From Roseisolibacter agri (lineage in GTDB: Bacteria > Gemmatimonadota > Gemmatimonadetes > Gemmatimonadales > Gemmatimonadaceae): DNA of 64,000 bases. Position numbers and translations under genes: made by a program. The notes under the pieces are model-generated. The model did no database searches. It had not been told where the DNA came from and saw nothing but the letters and a program-made list of their open reading frames with translations. This document shows, piece by piece, positions 33,835 to 41,250 of this stretch. The stretch spans positions 372,001 to 436,000 of the forward strand of contig NZ_BRXS01000001.1 in NCBI RefSeq assembly GCF_030159095.1, in the 5' to 3' direction. Position 1 is the stretch's first letter. Every line of letters starts with the position of its first letter.

Positions 33835-34308
33835 ATGACGCACGGCCCCGAGATGGATTCCGAGACGGGGATGGAGCTCCCCACGCTCGGCCGCACCCTG
33901 CGCCTGTTCGGGCGCGCGTTCCTGCTGCGCTGCCCGAACTGCGGCCACGGACCGGTGCTGGAGCACTGGATGAAGCTGCGCCTGAAGTGCGGCACGTGCG
34001 GGCTGCGGCTGCAGCGCGGCGAGCACGACACCGTGATGGGCTTCGCGTTCATCCTCTTCACGCTGATCGGCCTGTTCTCCTACGCCGTCCTCGTGGTCAC
34101 GCTGCTCGTGACACGCGCGACGCCGTGGGACCTGCTGGAGAACGGGCTGCCGCTGCTCGTGCTCGTCGAGCTGTTCGCGTTCTTCCCGTTCGCGAAGCTG
34201 CTCTGGCTCGCGTTCGACCTCACGCTGCGCCCCGTCACGGCGTCCGAGCTGGAGTGGCACCGTTCGGCCACGCGCGCGTACGAGACCGAGCGCGACGCCA
34301 TCCGGTAG
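33835..34308 (+). CDS. DUF983 membrane protein with zinc ribbon
   Basis: 157 residues. Zinc-ribbon-like Cys-x2-Cys pairs CPNCG (about 33-37) and CGTCG (about 52-56) precede two transmembrane helices (about 66-92 and 103-127). The polar C-terminus ends ETERDAIR. DUF983 proteins are small inner-membrane proteins of unknown function, sometimes near cytochrome oxidase genes. Translation may be controlled by the leader hairpin just upstream. Confidence 0.83.
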   Translation: MTHGPEMDSETGMELPTLGRTLRLFGRAFLLRCPNCGHGPVLEHWMKLRLKCGTCGLRLQRGEHDTVMGFAFILFTLIGLFSYAVLVVTLLVTRATPWDLLENGLPLLVLVELFAFFPFAKLLWLAFDLTLRPVTASELEWHRSATRAYETERDAIR

Positions 34309-34320
34309 TCGCGCCGTTCG

Positions 34321-34674
34321 CTACACGGGCAGCGGCATCACGCGCCGGATCTCGACGGCGCCGTGCTGCGCGCCCGGAAAGCGCGCCGCGATCGCGATCG
34401 CCTCGTCGAGGTCCGCGGCCTCGATGAGGTAGAAGCCCGCGACGAGCTCCTTGCTCTCGGTGAACGGGCCGTCGGTGACCACCACGCGCTCGCGGCGCGG
34501 CCGCACCGTGACGGCGGTCGCGGCCGGCTCCAGCGCCTCCGCCTCGACGAGATGGCCGCTCGCCCGCAGCTCGTCGTTCAGCCGCAGGTGCCCGACGTTC
34601 AGCGCGTGCATCTCGTCGGGCGGGAGCGCGCGCATCGTCTGCTCGTCGAGGAAGATCAGGCAGAGGTAGCGCAT
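34321..34674 (-). CDS. YciI/YCII-family protein
   Basis: 117 residues from ATG 34674; a longer in-frame reading with a Pro-rich head is rejected as it overlaps the DoxX gene. Ferredoxin-like fold with the DGPFTESKELVAGFYLIEAADLDEAI motif of the DGPF/YCII group. Relatives usually pair with ECF sigma factors, but none is present here. It follows the DoxX gene by two bases on the same strand, so the two probably form an operon. Function unknown. Confidence 0.85.
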   Translation of the reverse strand: MRYLCLIFLDEQTMRALPPDEMHALNVGHLRLNDELRASGHLVEAEALEPAATAVTVRPRRERVVVTDGPFTESKELVAGFYLIEAADLDEAIAIAARFPGAQHGAVEIRRVMPLPV

Positions 34675-34676
34675 GC

Positions 34677-35138
34677 TCAGCGGCGGAAGGGGAGGAGCGC
34701 GCGGAGCCGGGGCTCGCGCAGGTACAGCCCGCCCCACAGCAGCGCCGCCACGTACACCGGGAAGAGGACGTGCGTGACGAGCGGGCTCGCGATGCGGACG
34801 TGCGTCGCGACCGCGCCGCCCAGGTACGCCGTGAGCAGCAGCGCGCCGAGGACGGCCGTGCGCGGGACCGCGTAGAGCAGGACGCAGGCGAGCTGCAGGA
34901 GCCCGATGCCGAGGATCGCCGACGCCGGATAGCCGAGGCTCACGGTGCCTTCGACGGCGGGCGCGAGCCGCGCGACCTTCATGACGCTGTCGACGAGGAG
35001 GAACGCGAGCGCGAGCCCGCTGAGGATGCGGCCCGCGAGCACCGCCCGGCTGCTCGCCGCGGCAGCGGCTGCACCGGCCTCACGGTGGGCGATCCCGGCC
35101 GGTCGGGCCGCGTTGGCAAAGGTCGTCGGCGTGGTCAT
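34677..35138 (-). CDS. DoxX-family membrane protein
   Basis: 153 residues from ATG 35138. Four hydrophobic segments follow a polar N-terminal head of about 35 residues. The first contains the ILSGLALAFLLVDSVMKV motif typical of DoxX-like proteins. The family includes thiosulfate:quinone oxidoreductase subunits and many uncharacterised membrane proteins. It is the likely first gene of a pair with the YCII gene. Confidence 0.78.
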   Translation of the reverse strand: MTTPTTFANAARPAGIAHREAGAAAAAASSRAVLAGRILSGLALAFLLVDSVMKVARLAPAVEGTVSLGYPASAILGIGLLQLACVLLYAVPRTAVLGALLLTAYLGGAVATHVRIASPLVTHVLFPVYVAALLWGGLYLREPRLRALLPFRR

Positions 35139-35245
35139 CGTGGCGTCTCCTGTGGCGGGTGTGGGCGAGCCCTCGCGAACGGGCTTCACAGGGACGTCGA
35201 GCGAGCGGCCCGCGGATCGACATCGCGCGGAAACGGCGCGGCGGA

Positions 35246-35785
35246 TCAGTCGAGGGGCCGGGCCAGCAGCCAGTCGGTCTGCGCGTCGTCGCCCAGCCGG
35301 AACGTGTGCTCGCCCACGCGCGCGAAGCCGTACTTGGCGTAGAAGGCGACCGCGCGCGGGTTCCGCTCCCACACGCCGAGCCAGAGCGACCGCGCGCCGC
35401 GCGCACGCGCCGCGTCGAGGGCCGCGTCCATGAGCGCCTGCGCCACGCCCTGCCCGTGCCACGCGCGGGCGACGTAGAGGCGCTTGAGCTCCAGCGGCGC
35501 CGGTCCCTGCACCGCGGCGGGCGCGGGTCCCGCCACGAGGTGCACGTAGCCCACCAGCTCCGCGCCGGCCGCGCCCATGTCTGCGCTCGACTCCGCGACG
35601 AGCACGGTGCCGGCGGGATCGGTGAGCTCGGCCGCCTGCCGCTCGGGCGTGAACGCCTCCGCGACGTAGCGCGCCATGTCCTCGGGCGTGTTCTCGTGCG
35701 CGAAGGTCTCGCGGAAGGTGCTGGCCGCGAGCCGGCTCAGCGCGGGGGCGTCGTCGAGCGTCGCCGGTCGGACGAGAGGAGTCAT
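35246..35785 (-). CDS. GNAT-family N-acetyltransferase
   Basis: 179 residues from ATG 35785; the longer reading adds 16 residues without a better ribosome site. GNAT fold: N-terminal VRPATLDDAPALSRLAASTFRETF, beta-4 and acetyl-CoA loop in LKRLYVARAWHGQGVAQALMDAAL (pyrophosphate-binding Gln-Gly-Val-Ala), and the C-terminal ERNPRAVAFYAKYGFARVGEHTF. Substrate unknown; many relatives acetylate spermidine, amino groups or ribosomal proteins. Confidence 0.87.
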   Translation of the reverse strand: MTPLVRPATLDDAPALSRLAASTFRETFAHENTPEDMARYVAEAFTPERQAAELTDPAGTVLVAESSADMGAAGAELVGYVHLVAGPAPAAVQGPAPLELKRLYVARAWHGQGVAQALMDAALDAARARGARSLWLGVWERNPRAVAFYAKYGFARVGEHTFRLGDDAQTDWLLARPLD

Positions 35786-35842
35786 GCTCGCAGTGTGGAC
35801 CGCCGCCGCGCGTGCGTCCAGTGCCGCGCACACGGCCGTGCG

Positions 35843-38800
35843 CTAGTTCCGCTGCGCGGTCGCACGTCGCAGCCCCGCCCGCGCCTCCGCCACCAGCGGC
35901 TGCAGCGGCGCATCAGCGGTCGCCCACAGCCCGACCACGCTCCGATAGTCCGCCGCCGCGCGCGCGCGATCGCCCACGCGCTCCGCCACCCGCGCGCGCG
36001 TCAGCATCCACAGCACGTCGTACGCGCTCGGCGGCTGCTGCCACGCGGCGGGGCTGCCGCCGGCGACGAGCGTGCGCGCTTCCGCCACCGCGCCGGTAGC
36101 CAGCAGCAGCCGCGCGCGCAGCACGTCGTTCGCGACGCAGCGCGTGGGGCAGTCGCGCCAGTCCAGCGTGCGCAGCTGCGCCAGCGCGCCCGCCGTGTCG
36201 CGCCGCGCGAGGGCGACGTACGCGCGTGCGATCCGCGCGCTCGGCGTGCGCTCGGCGCGCGCGAGGAAGCGGCGCAGCGCGAGCGTGTCCGCACGCTCGG
36301 CCAGCCACACGAGCGGCTGCGGATCGCTCCACGGCGCGTCGCCCGCGAGCCACGCGGCGGCCGCGCTGTCGCCGACGGCTTGCGGAACGGCGCCGAGGAT
36401 CGCGTCGCGCACCAGCGCCGCCGGTGCGATGGCCTCGCCTCCGAGGGCGCGGCGCTCCGCGAGGCGGCCGCGATGGTCCAGCTGCGCGCGCAGCATCGGC
36501 TCCACGTCGCGCGTCCACACCTCGGGGCGCTCGCGGCGCGCGACGATCTCGCCCTGCCGCAGGATGCGCACGGGCACGGCCGCCGCGTCGGGCCAGTTGG
36601 CCAGGAGCACGAACGCCATCGCGAGGTCGCCGAGCGACGCGGTGGAGAGGAAGCGCGCGAGGGCGAGCGTGTCCGCCGTGCCGTCCGCGCGCACGACGGC
36701 CGCCAGCGTGGCGACGCCGGCGACGTTCTGCGGCTGGCGCGCGAGGCGCAGCATCGTCGCCAGGTGGTGACGCGCGCGCTCGGGGTGGTGCGTGGCGAGC
36801 GCGATGCCGACCGCCTCGACGTACACGGGGAAGAACGCCGAGTCGAGCGCGATCGCGCGCTCGTACGCGGCGTGCTGCTCGTCCCGCGTGCTGCGCACGG
36901 CCGCGCCCAGGCGCACGAGCGCCTCGGCGTGCGCGAGCCGCAACTCGGGGTCCTCGGGGAAGCGCAGCAGGGCGTGGCGCAGGCGCTCCATGTACGGCGC
37001 GGCCAGCTCCAGCGGCGGCACGCGGTCGGTGCGCCGCGCGCCCGCGAGCAGCGCTGCGCCGCGCAGCGAGTCGAGCGCGATCACGGTGCTGTCGCGCGGC
37101 GACAAGGGGGTCGCCACACGCGCTTCCGCTGCGCGCAGGAAGTGCCGCGCACCGGTCTCGACGTCCTCGTAGAACACGATGCTGCCGAGGCGGTGCCACG
37201 CGAGCGCGAAGCCGCTGTCGAGCGCGACGGCCTGCTCGGCCGCGGCGCTCGCGCGCTGGAACTCGCCGCCGCGATAGTGCTGCTCGGCCGCCAGGAACGC
37301 GCGCAGCGCCGGGAGCGACGCGGCGCTGATCCCCGCGGTGCGCACCGCACCCATGGGGCGGTCGCGCGCCAGCTCGCGCAGCAGCCCGATGCCCAGCGCG
37401 TCGATCGCGCGGTCCATCGCGGCGAGCGCGTCGTGCACGCGCACCTCGCCCACGACGGTGCCGCGTCGCACGTCGAACAGGCGCGCCTCGAGGCGCACCG
37501 AGTCGCGACCAGCGTGCACGATGCCGCCGTACACCACGAGGCCCGCGCCCGTGCGTGCGCCGAGCGCCGCGGCGCCGGCGGGATCGCCGCGCCCCTCGAA
37601 GCCGCGGATGACGGTGGTGGGCGGCACCGTGCGCAGCGCGCCCGCGCCGTCCAGGCGGCGCGCGAGCACGTCCACCATGCCGTGGCGCCAGAGCGTGAGG
37701 TCGGCGTCCGCGACGTCGAAGGGCGCGACAGCGACGAGCGACGCGTCGAGCGCCGCATCGGGATCGCGCGCGGCGCGCACCGCGACGCCGGCGCCGATCG
37801 TGGCGATCCCCAGCGCGGCGGCGAGCGCGATGGCGCGCCGGCGCCACCACGGCGCGTGCGCGGCCGAAGGTGGCGCATCGATCGCGCTCGACTCGATCGA
37901 CGCTCGCGGCGGCAGCGCGACCCGGTGCAGCGATGTGAGGTCCAGCAGCGCCGCGCGCTCGGGCATGGGCGCGAGCTCGTCGTCGCGCGCGGTGGTCACG
38001 ACGCAGAGCCCCGCGATCGGGAGCCGTCGCGCGAGCGCGAGCACCAGCTGGCGCGTCATCGCGTCGGCGCGCGGCAGGTCGTCGACCGCCACCAGCACCG
38101 GCACCTCGGTCGCCACCTCCTCGATCGCGGCGCGCGCGGCGTCCAGCACGCCCCAGTCGTCGGACGTGACGGCGGGCAGGGCGGGGAAGGCGTCGCGCAG
38201 CGCGGGGATGACGATCGCCAGCCGCGCGAGCGCCGCCGGCGCGAGCCCCGCAAGCCCGGGCGCGTCGGCCAGCGGCGCGAGGAGCGGGCGCGCCGTCGCC
38301 CAGGGCACGTCGCGGTCGGCGGCGTAGCCGCGGGCGGCGAGCACGATCGCGCCGTCGGCGGCGGCGGTCGCCTGCAGCTCCTCCAGCAGTCGGGTGCGGC
38401 CGGCGCCCGCCACGGCCGTCACGAGGACCGGGTCCGCACCCTCCGCCACGTGCCGCCAGGCCGCCAGCAGCCGTGCCCGCGCGGCGTCGTCCGCACCGTC
38501 GGGGGCCTGGCGGAGCTCCGCACGTGCCGAGCGAGCCGAGCGGTCGGCCAGCTCGGTGCGCAGCTCCTCGACGAGCGCCGTGAGGCGCGGTGGCAGCCCC
38601 GCGTCGAGCTCCGCGCGCCGCCGCGCCGCCAGCGCGTCGAGGCCGGCGAGCGCCCCCGCCGGGTCGCCGGCCCGCCGCCGCGCCGTGGCCAGCCGCCCGC
38701 CGGCGCCCGGGTCGAGCGGGTCGAGGGCGGCCAGCCGCTCCGCCGCCGCGACCGCCGCCGGCCAGTCGCCGGCCGACTCCGCCTGCACGACCCGGCGGTC

Positions 38801-39274
38801 GAGCACGCGACGGTAGGCGACGCGCAGGCGCTCCCGCTCCGCGTCCGCCCACTCGCGGAGGGCGGAGCCTTCGGCGGGCTCGTCGTTGCCCAGGAAGTCG
38901 CCGGTCCAGCGGGCGATCGCGTCGTCGAGGCGGTCCGCGGCGGCGAGGCGTAGCAGCTCGCCCGCGTCGGTCACGAGGCGATCCGGGGCCAGGGCCACCG
39001 TCTCGCCGTCGAGGAGCAGGACGTCGGGCAGCGTGCGCCGGAGGCGGAAGAGCGCCTGCCGCAGCGACCCGCGGGCGCGGGCGTCGTCGCGGTCCTCCCA
39101 GAGCAGGGTCGCCATCGCGACCCGCGTGTCGGCGCGGCGAGGGTGCCCCGCGAGGTAGGCCAGCAGGAGCAGCTCGCGCCGGTGCGCCGACACGACCGAG
39201 CCGTCGGGGGCCGTCAGCTCGAGGGCGCCGAGGGTCCGGAGGCGGTGCGGGGGAGGAGCGTCAACTGTCGGCAC
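35843..39274 (-). CDS. BTAD regulator with degenerate ATPase, transmembrane helix, TolB-like domain and TPRs
   Basis: 1143 residues from GTG 39274. N-terminal OmpR-type winged helix and BTAD domain (residues 1-250). Then an ATPase-like region with a damaged Walker A, GAGRT near 290 where Lys is replaced by Arg, and a Walker-B-like VLVAVDDLPRAD. A single transmembrane helix lies near residue 480. It is followed by a TolB/FlgO-like beta domain (SLVAVAPFDVADADLTLWRHGMVDVLARRL) and TPR units to the end. This recalls ToxR/CadC-like one-component regulators, with a DNA-binding domain inside the cell and a sensor outside. The start codon lies within an inverted repeat, which may allow autoregulation. 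Confidence 0.83.
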   Translation of the reverse strand: MPTVDAPPPHRLRTLGALELTAPDGSVVSAHRRELLLLAYLAGHPRRADTRVAMATLLWEDRDDARARGSLRQALFRLRRTLPDVLLLDGETVALAPDRLVTDAGELLRLAAADRLDDAIARWTGDFLGNDEPAEGSALREWADAERERLRVAYRRVLDRRVVQAESAGDWPAAVAAAERLAALDPLDPGAGGRLATARRRAGDPAGALAGLDALAARRRAELDAGLPPRLTALVEELRTELADRSARSARAELRQAPDGADDAARARLLAAWRHVAEGADPVLVTAVAGAGRTRLLEELQATAAADGAIVLAARGYAADRDVPWATARPLLAPLADAPGLAGLAPAALARLAIVIPALRDAFPALPAVTSDDWGVLDAARAAIEEVATEVPVLVAVDDLPRADAMTRQLVLALARRLPIAGLCVVTTARDDELAPMPERAALLDLTSLHRVALPPRASIESSAIDAPPSAAHAPWWRRRAIALAAALGIATIGAGVAVRAARDPDAALDASLVAVAPFDVADADLTLWRHGMVDVLARRLDGAGALRTVPPTTVIRGFEGRGDPAGAAALGARTGAGLVVYGGIVHAGRDSVRLEARLFDVRRGTVVGEVRVHDALAAMDRAIDALGIGLLRELARDRPMGAVRTAGISAASLPALRAFLAAEQHYRGGEFQRASAAAEQAVALDSGFALAWHRLGSIVFYEDVETGARHFLRAAEARVATPLSPRDSTVIALDSLRGAALLAGARRTDRVPPLELAAPYMERLRHALLRFPEDPELRLAHAEALVRLGAAVRSTRDEQHAAYERAIALDSAFFPVYVEAVGIALATHHPERARHHLATMLRLARQPQNVAGVATLAAVVRADGTADTLALARFLSTASLGDLAMAFVLLANWPDAAAVPVRILRQGEIVARRERPEVWTRDVEPMLRAQLDHRGRLAERRALGGEAIAPAALVRDAILGAVPQAVGDSAAAAWLAGDAPWSDPQPLVWLAERADTLALRRFLARAERTPSARIARAYVALARRDTAGALAQLRTLDWRDCPTRCVANDVLRARLLLATGAVAEARTLVAGGSPAAWQQPPSAYDVLWMLTRARVAERVGDRARAAADYRSVVGLWATADAPLQPLVAEARAGLRRATAQRN

Positions 39275-39289
39275 GTCAGCGAGTTGACG
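39259..39289 (-). promoter_or_regulatory. Inverted repeat straddling the regulator's start codon
   Basis: CGTCAACT (39259-39266) and AGTTGACG (39282-39289) are perfect 8-bp arms around 15 bases that include the GTG start (39272-39274). It may be an autoregulatory operator or an RNA stem that blocks initiation. Confidence 0.4.
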
Positions 39290-39425
39290 GTGCTGGTGAT
39301 GGCGCCGTGACGCCCGCCGCGGATCGTTCCGCCACCTCCGCCGCCGATCGGCCGAGGCGTCCGAACGTCCGAATCTACGGCGCCACGGCCGAGCCAGTCA
39401 GACCACCCCGAGCCTCGAGACATCC

Positions 39426-40175
39426 ATGTCCCCGACCGTCTACCTGCCCGCCACCCCGCCCACCGTCGGCCGCGTCGAGCGCTGGGCCGGCGCCAGCGGC
39501 GCGCTGGCGAGCGTGCTGATCTTCATGTCCGGCGCCTTCGCCCCCGGTCCGCCGTCGCACGGCGGCACCGACGCGGCGCTGCTGGCGCACTTCCGCACCT
39601 ACTACGACGGCACCATGCGGGGCGTGTTCGTCTGGATGCTGGGCGCGATGGCGGTGCTGGTGTTCGCCGCCGTCGTGGCGCGGCGCGCCGAGCGGGCCAC
39701 GCGCGCGGCCGGCGGAGAGCCCGGGGTCCTGCCGACCGTGACGCTGCTGATGGCCGTGACCGCCGTGGGGATGCTGGTCGCGGCCCAGGCCGGTGCGGCG
39801 GCGACCGCGGCGGTCGGGCATCACGCGACGGACGCGGCGATCCCGCGCGCGCTCGATGAGTTCGGCCACATGCTCGCCCACCTCTCGGTGATCCCGCTCG
39901 GCCTGTTCAGCGTGGCGGCCGGGCTCACCCTGCGCGAGGCGCAGGTGGGGGCGCGCTGGCTGGCGTGGCTCGGCGTCGCGATCGGGCTCGAGATGGCGGC
40001 GACGGGCGCGTGGGTCGTCTTCGGCGGCGACCTGCTGCACAACGTCGGGGGCGGGATCGGCTGGCTGGGCTCGTTCCTCTGGTGGATCGCCGTCAGCGTC
40101 GCGCTGGTTCGTGGCGTCGCGTCGCGGCGCGCGCCGGCCGCGGATGCGGTCGCGAGCCAGACCGTCGCCGCCTGA
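39426..40175 (+). CDS. Integral membrane protein of unknown function (DUF4386/DUF998-like)
   Basis: 249 residues from ATG 39426 with about seven hydrophobic segments: near 20-40, 60-82, 98-125, 140-162, 178-195, 200-222 and 225-240. Two His pairs (HH at about 132-133 and at 149/153) lie between segments. The layout resembles DUF4386-type small membrane proteins, but I cannot name it with certainty. It is divergent from the BTAD regulator, so it may be a target of that regulator. Confidence 0.68.
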   Translation: MSPTVYLPATPPTVGRVERWAGASGALASVLIFMSGAFAPGPPSHGGTDAALLAHFRTYYDGTMRGVFVWMLGAMAVLVFAAVVARRAERATRAAGGEPGVLPTVTLLMAVTAVGMLVAAQAGAAATAAVGHHATDAAIPRALDEFGHMLAHLSVIPLGLFSVAAGLTLREAQVGARWLAWLGVAIGLEMAATGAWVVFGGDLLHNVGGGIGWLGSFLWWIAVSVALVRGVASRRAPAADAVASQTVAA

Positions 40176-40226
40176 CCGAGCCACGCCGCTCCTTCATCTC
40201 CTTCTTCTCCCACGACTTCACGACCC

Positions 40227-40808
40227 ATGCATCCCTACAGCATCCGCCGCTCCGCCACCCTCGTCCTCCTCGCCGCGGTCGTCGGCTGCGCCGCTCCCGC
40301 CGACGCGCCGACCGCGCCCGCGCCGTCCGCCACGCCCGCTCGCAGCGCCTCCGCCGCGCTGCCGCTGGTGGGCGCGACGATGCGCTTCGGCCGCCCGGAC
40401 ATGAACGCCTTCGCGCAGATGTCGCCGAGCGCGATGCCGCACACGCAGGCCGGGCACGCGGTGGACCGGGTCTTTCCCGGCACCGTCGTCATCGCGCGCG
40501 GGCAGACGGTCGCGTTCGAGTCCTTCCCGGTCCACCAGATCGCCGTGTACGCGCCGGGCACGCGGCCAGCCGACATCCGGGTGGACGCCGAGCATCTGGC
40601 CGACGCGGAGACGCCGTGGGGGACGTTTCCGGACGTCCTGATCGACGACCCGGCGAACCGTCTCGCGCTCAGTCCGATCTCGTTCGAGCGGATGACGTGG
40701 ACGCCCGACGCGGCGACGTTCGATCGGCCGGGGCGCTACCTCGTGATCTGCACGCTCGTCTTCCACTTCGTCCCGACGAACATGTACGGGTGGGTGGAGG
40801 TGCGCTGA
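40227..40808 (+). CDS. Cupredoxin-like lipoprotein
   Basis: 193 residues from ATG 40227. Lipoprotein signal with the lipobox-like VVGC (Cys about 21), then an Ala/Pro/Thr-rich linker. The C-terminal half shows a type 1 copper set: His103 in FPVHQIAVY, and Cys175, His180 and Met186 in YLVICTLVFHFVPTNMYGWVEV. The Cys-x4-His-x5-Met spacing resembles auracyanin-like proteins more than plastocyanin. It is probably an exported electron carrier. The membrane protein 51 bases upstream is on the same strand. Confidence 0.72.
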   Translation: MHPYSIRRSATLVLLAAVVGCAAPADAPTAPAPSATPARSASAALPLVGATMRFGRPDMNAFAQMSPSAMPHTQAGHAVDRVFPGTVVIARGQTVAFESFPVHQIAVYAPGTRPADIRVDAEHLADAETPWGTFPDVLIDDPANRLALSPISFERMTWTPDAATFDRPGRYLVICTLVFHFVPTNMYGWVEVR

Positions 40809-40847
40809 GGCGGGCCACGTCCGGTCCCACCGATCGGCGGGGGCCGC

Positions 40848-40903
40848 TCTCCTTGACAGGTTAGGAGAGCGGCCCCATCGTGTCTCCTAACCGATCTAGG
40901 AGA
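40848..40903 (+). promoter_or_regulatory. Tandem PadR-type operators overlapping promoter and ribosome site
   Basis: Two identical-spaced palindromes TCTCCT-N9-AGGAGA at 40848-40868 and 40883-40903, centres 35 bp apart. A TTGACA -35 hexamer (40853-40858) lies in the first, and the second AGGAGA is the ribosome binding site of the PadR gene, five bases before ATG 40909. The first arms extend outwards to 14 perfect pairs (40840-40853 with 40863-40876). This arrangement suggests tight autorepression. Confidence 0.7.
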
Positions 40904-40908
40904 ACACG

Positions 40909-41250
40909 ATGGCCGACCATGCGGCGGTCCTGCCCGGGACGCTCGACCTGCTCATCCTCAAGGCCGTCTCGCTCGGCCGCCTGCACGGCTACGGCGTGCT
41001 GCTGCGCATCGAGCAGATCTCCGGCGGCGCCCTGCAGATCCAGCAGGGGGCGCTCTACCCCGCGCTCTACCGGCTGGAGCACCAGGGGCTGATCGACAGC
41101 GAGTGGGGCACGTCGGACAACAACCGGCGCGCCAAGTACTACCACCTCACCGTCGCCGGCCGCCGGCGCCTGGGGGAGGAGACCGCGAGCTGGCAGCACC
41201 TCGCCCAGGCGATGGCGCGCGCGCTGGCCGTCACGCCGCAGGAGGTCTGA
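40909..41250 (+). CDS. PadR-family repressor, partner of ADOP permease
   Basis: 113 residues. PadR winged helix with LPGTLDLLILKAVSLGRLHGYGVLLRIEQISGGALQIQQGALYPALYRLEHQGLI and the wing WGTSDNNRRAKYYHLT. Its stop (TGA 41248-41250) shares a base with the permease ATG, so the two are coupled. The pairing of PadR and ADOP permease is usual in Acidobacteria and Gemmatimonadota. It probably represses its own operon through the tandem operators just upstream. Confidence 0.92.
   Translation: MADHAAVLPGTLDLLILKAVSLGRLHGYGVLLRIEQISGGALQIQQGALYPALYRLEHQGLIDSEWGTSDNNRRAKYYHLTVAGRRRLGEETASWQHLAQAMARALAVTPQEV

Noticed and set aside
40840-40876. Reading the 14-bp stem before PadR as an intrinsic terminator of the cupredoxin gene
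   Set aside because: It is tied to the TCTCCT/AGGAGA operators and the promoter hexamer, with no U-tract. A dual role is still possible.
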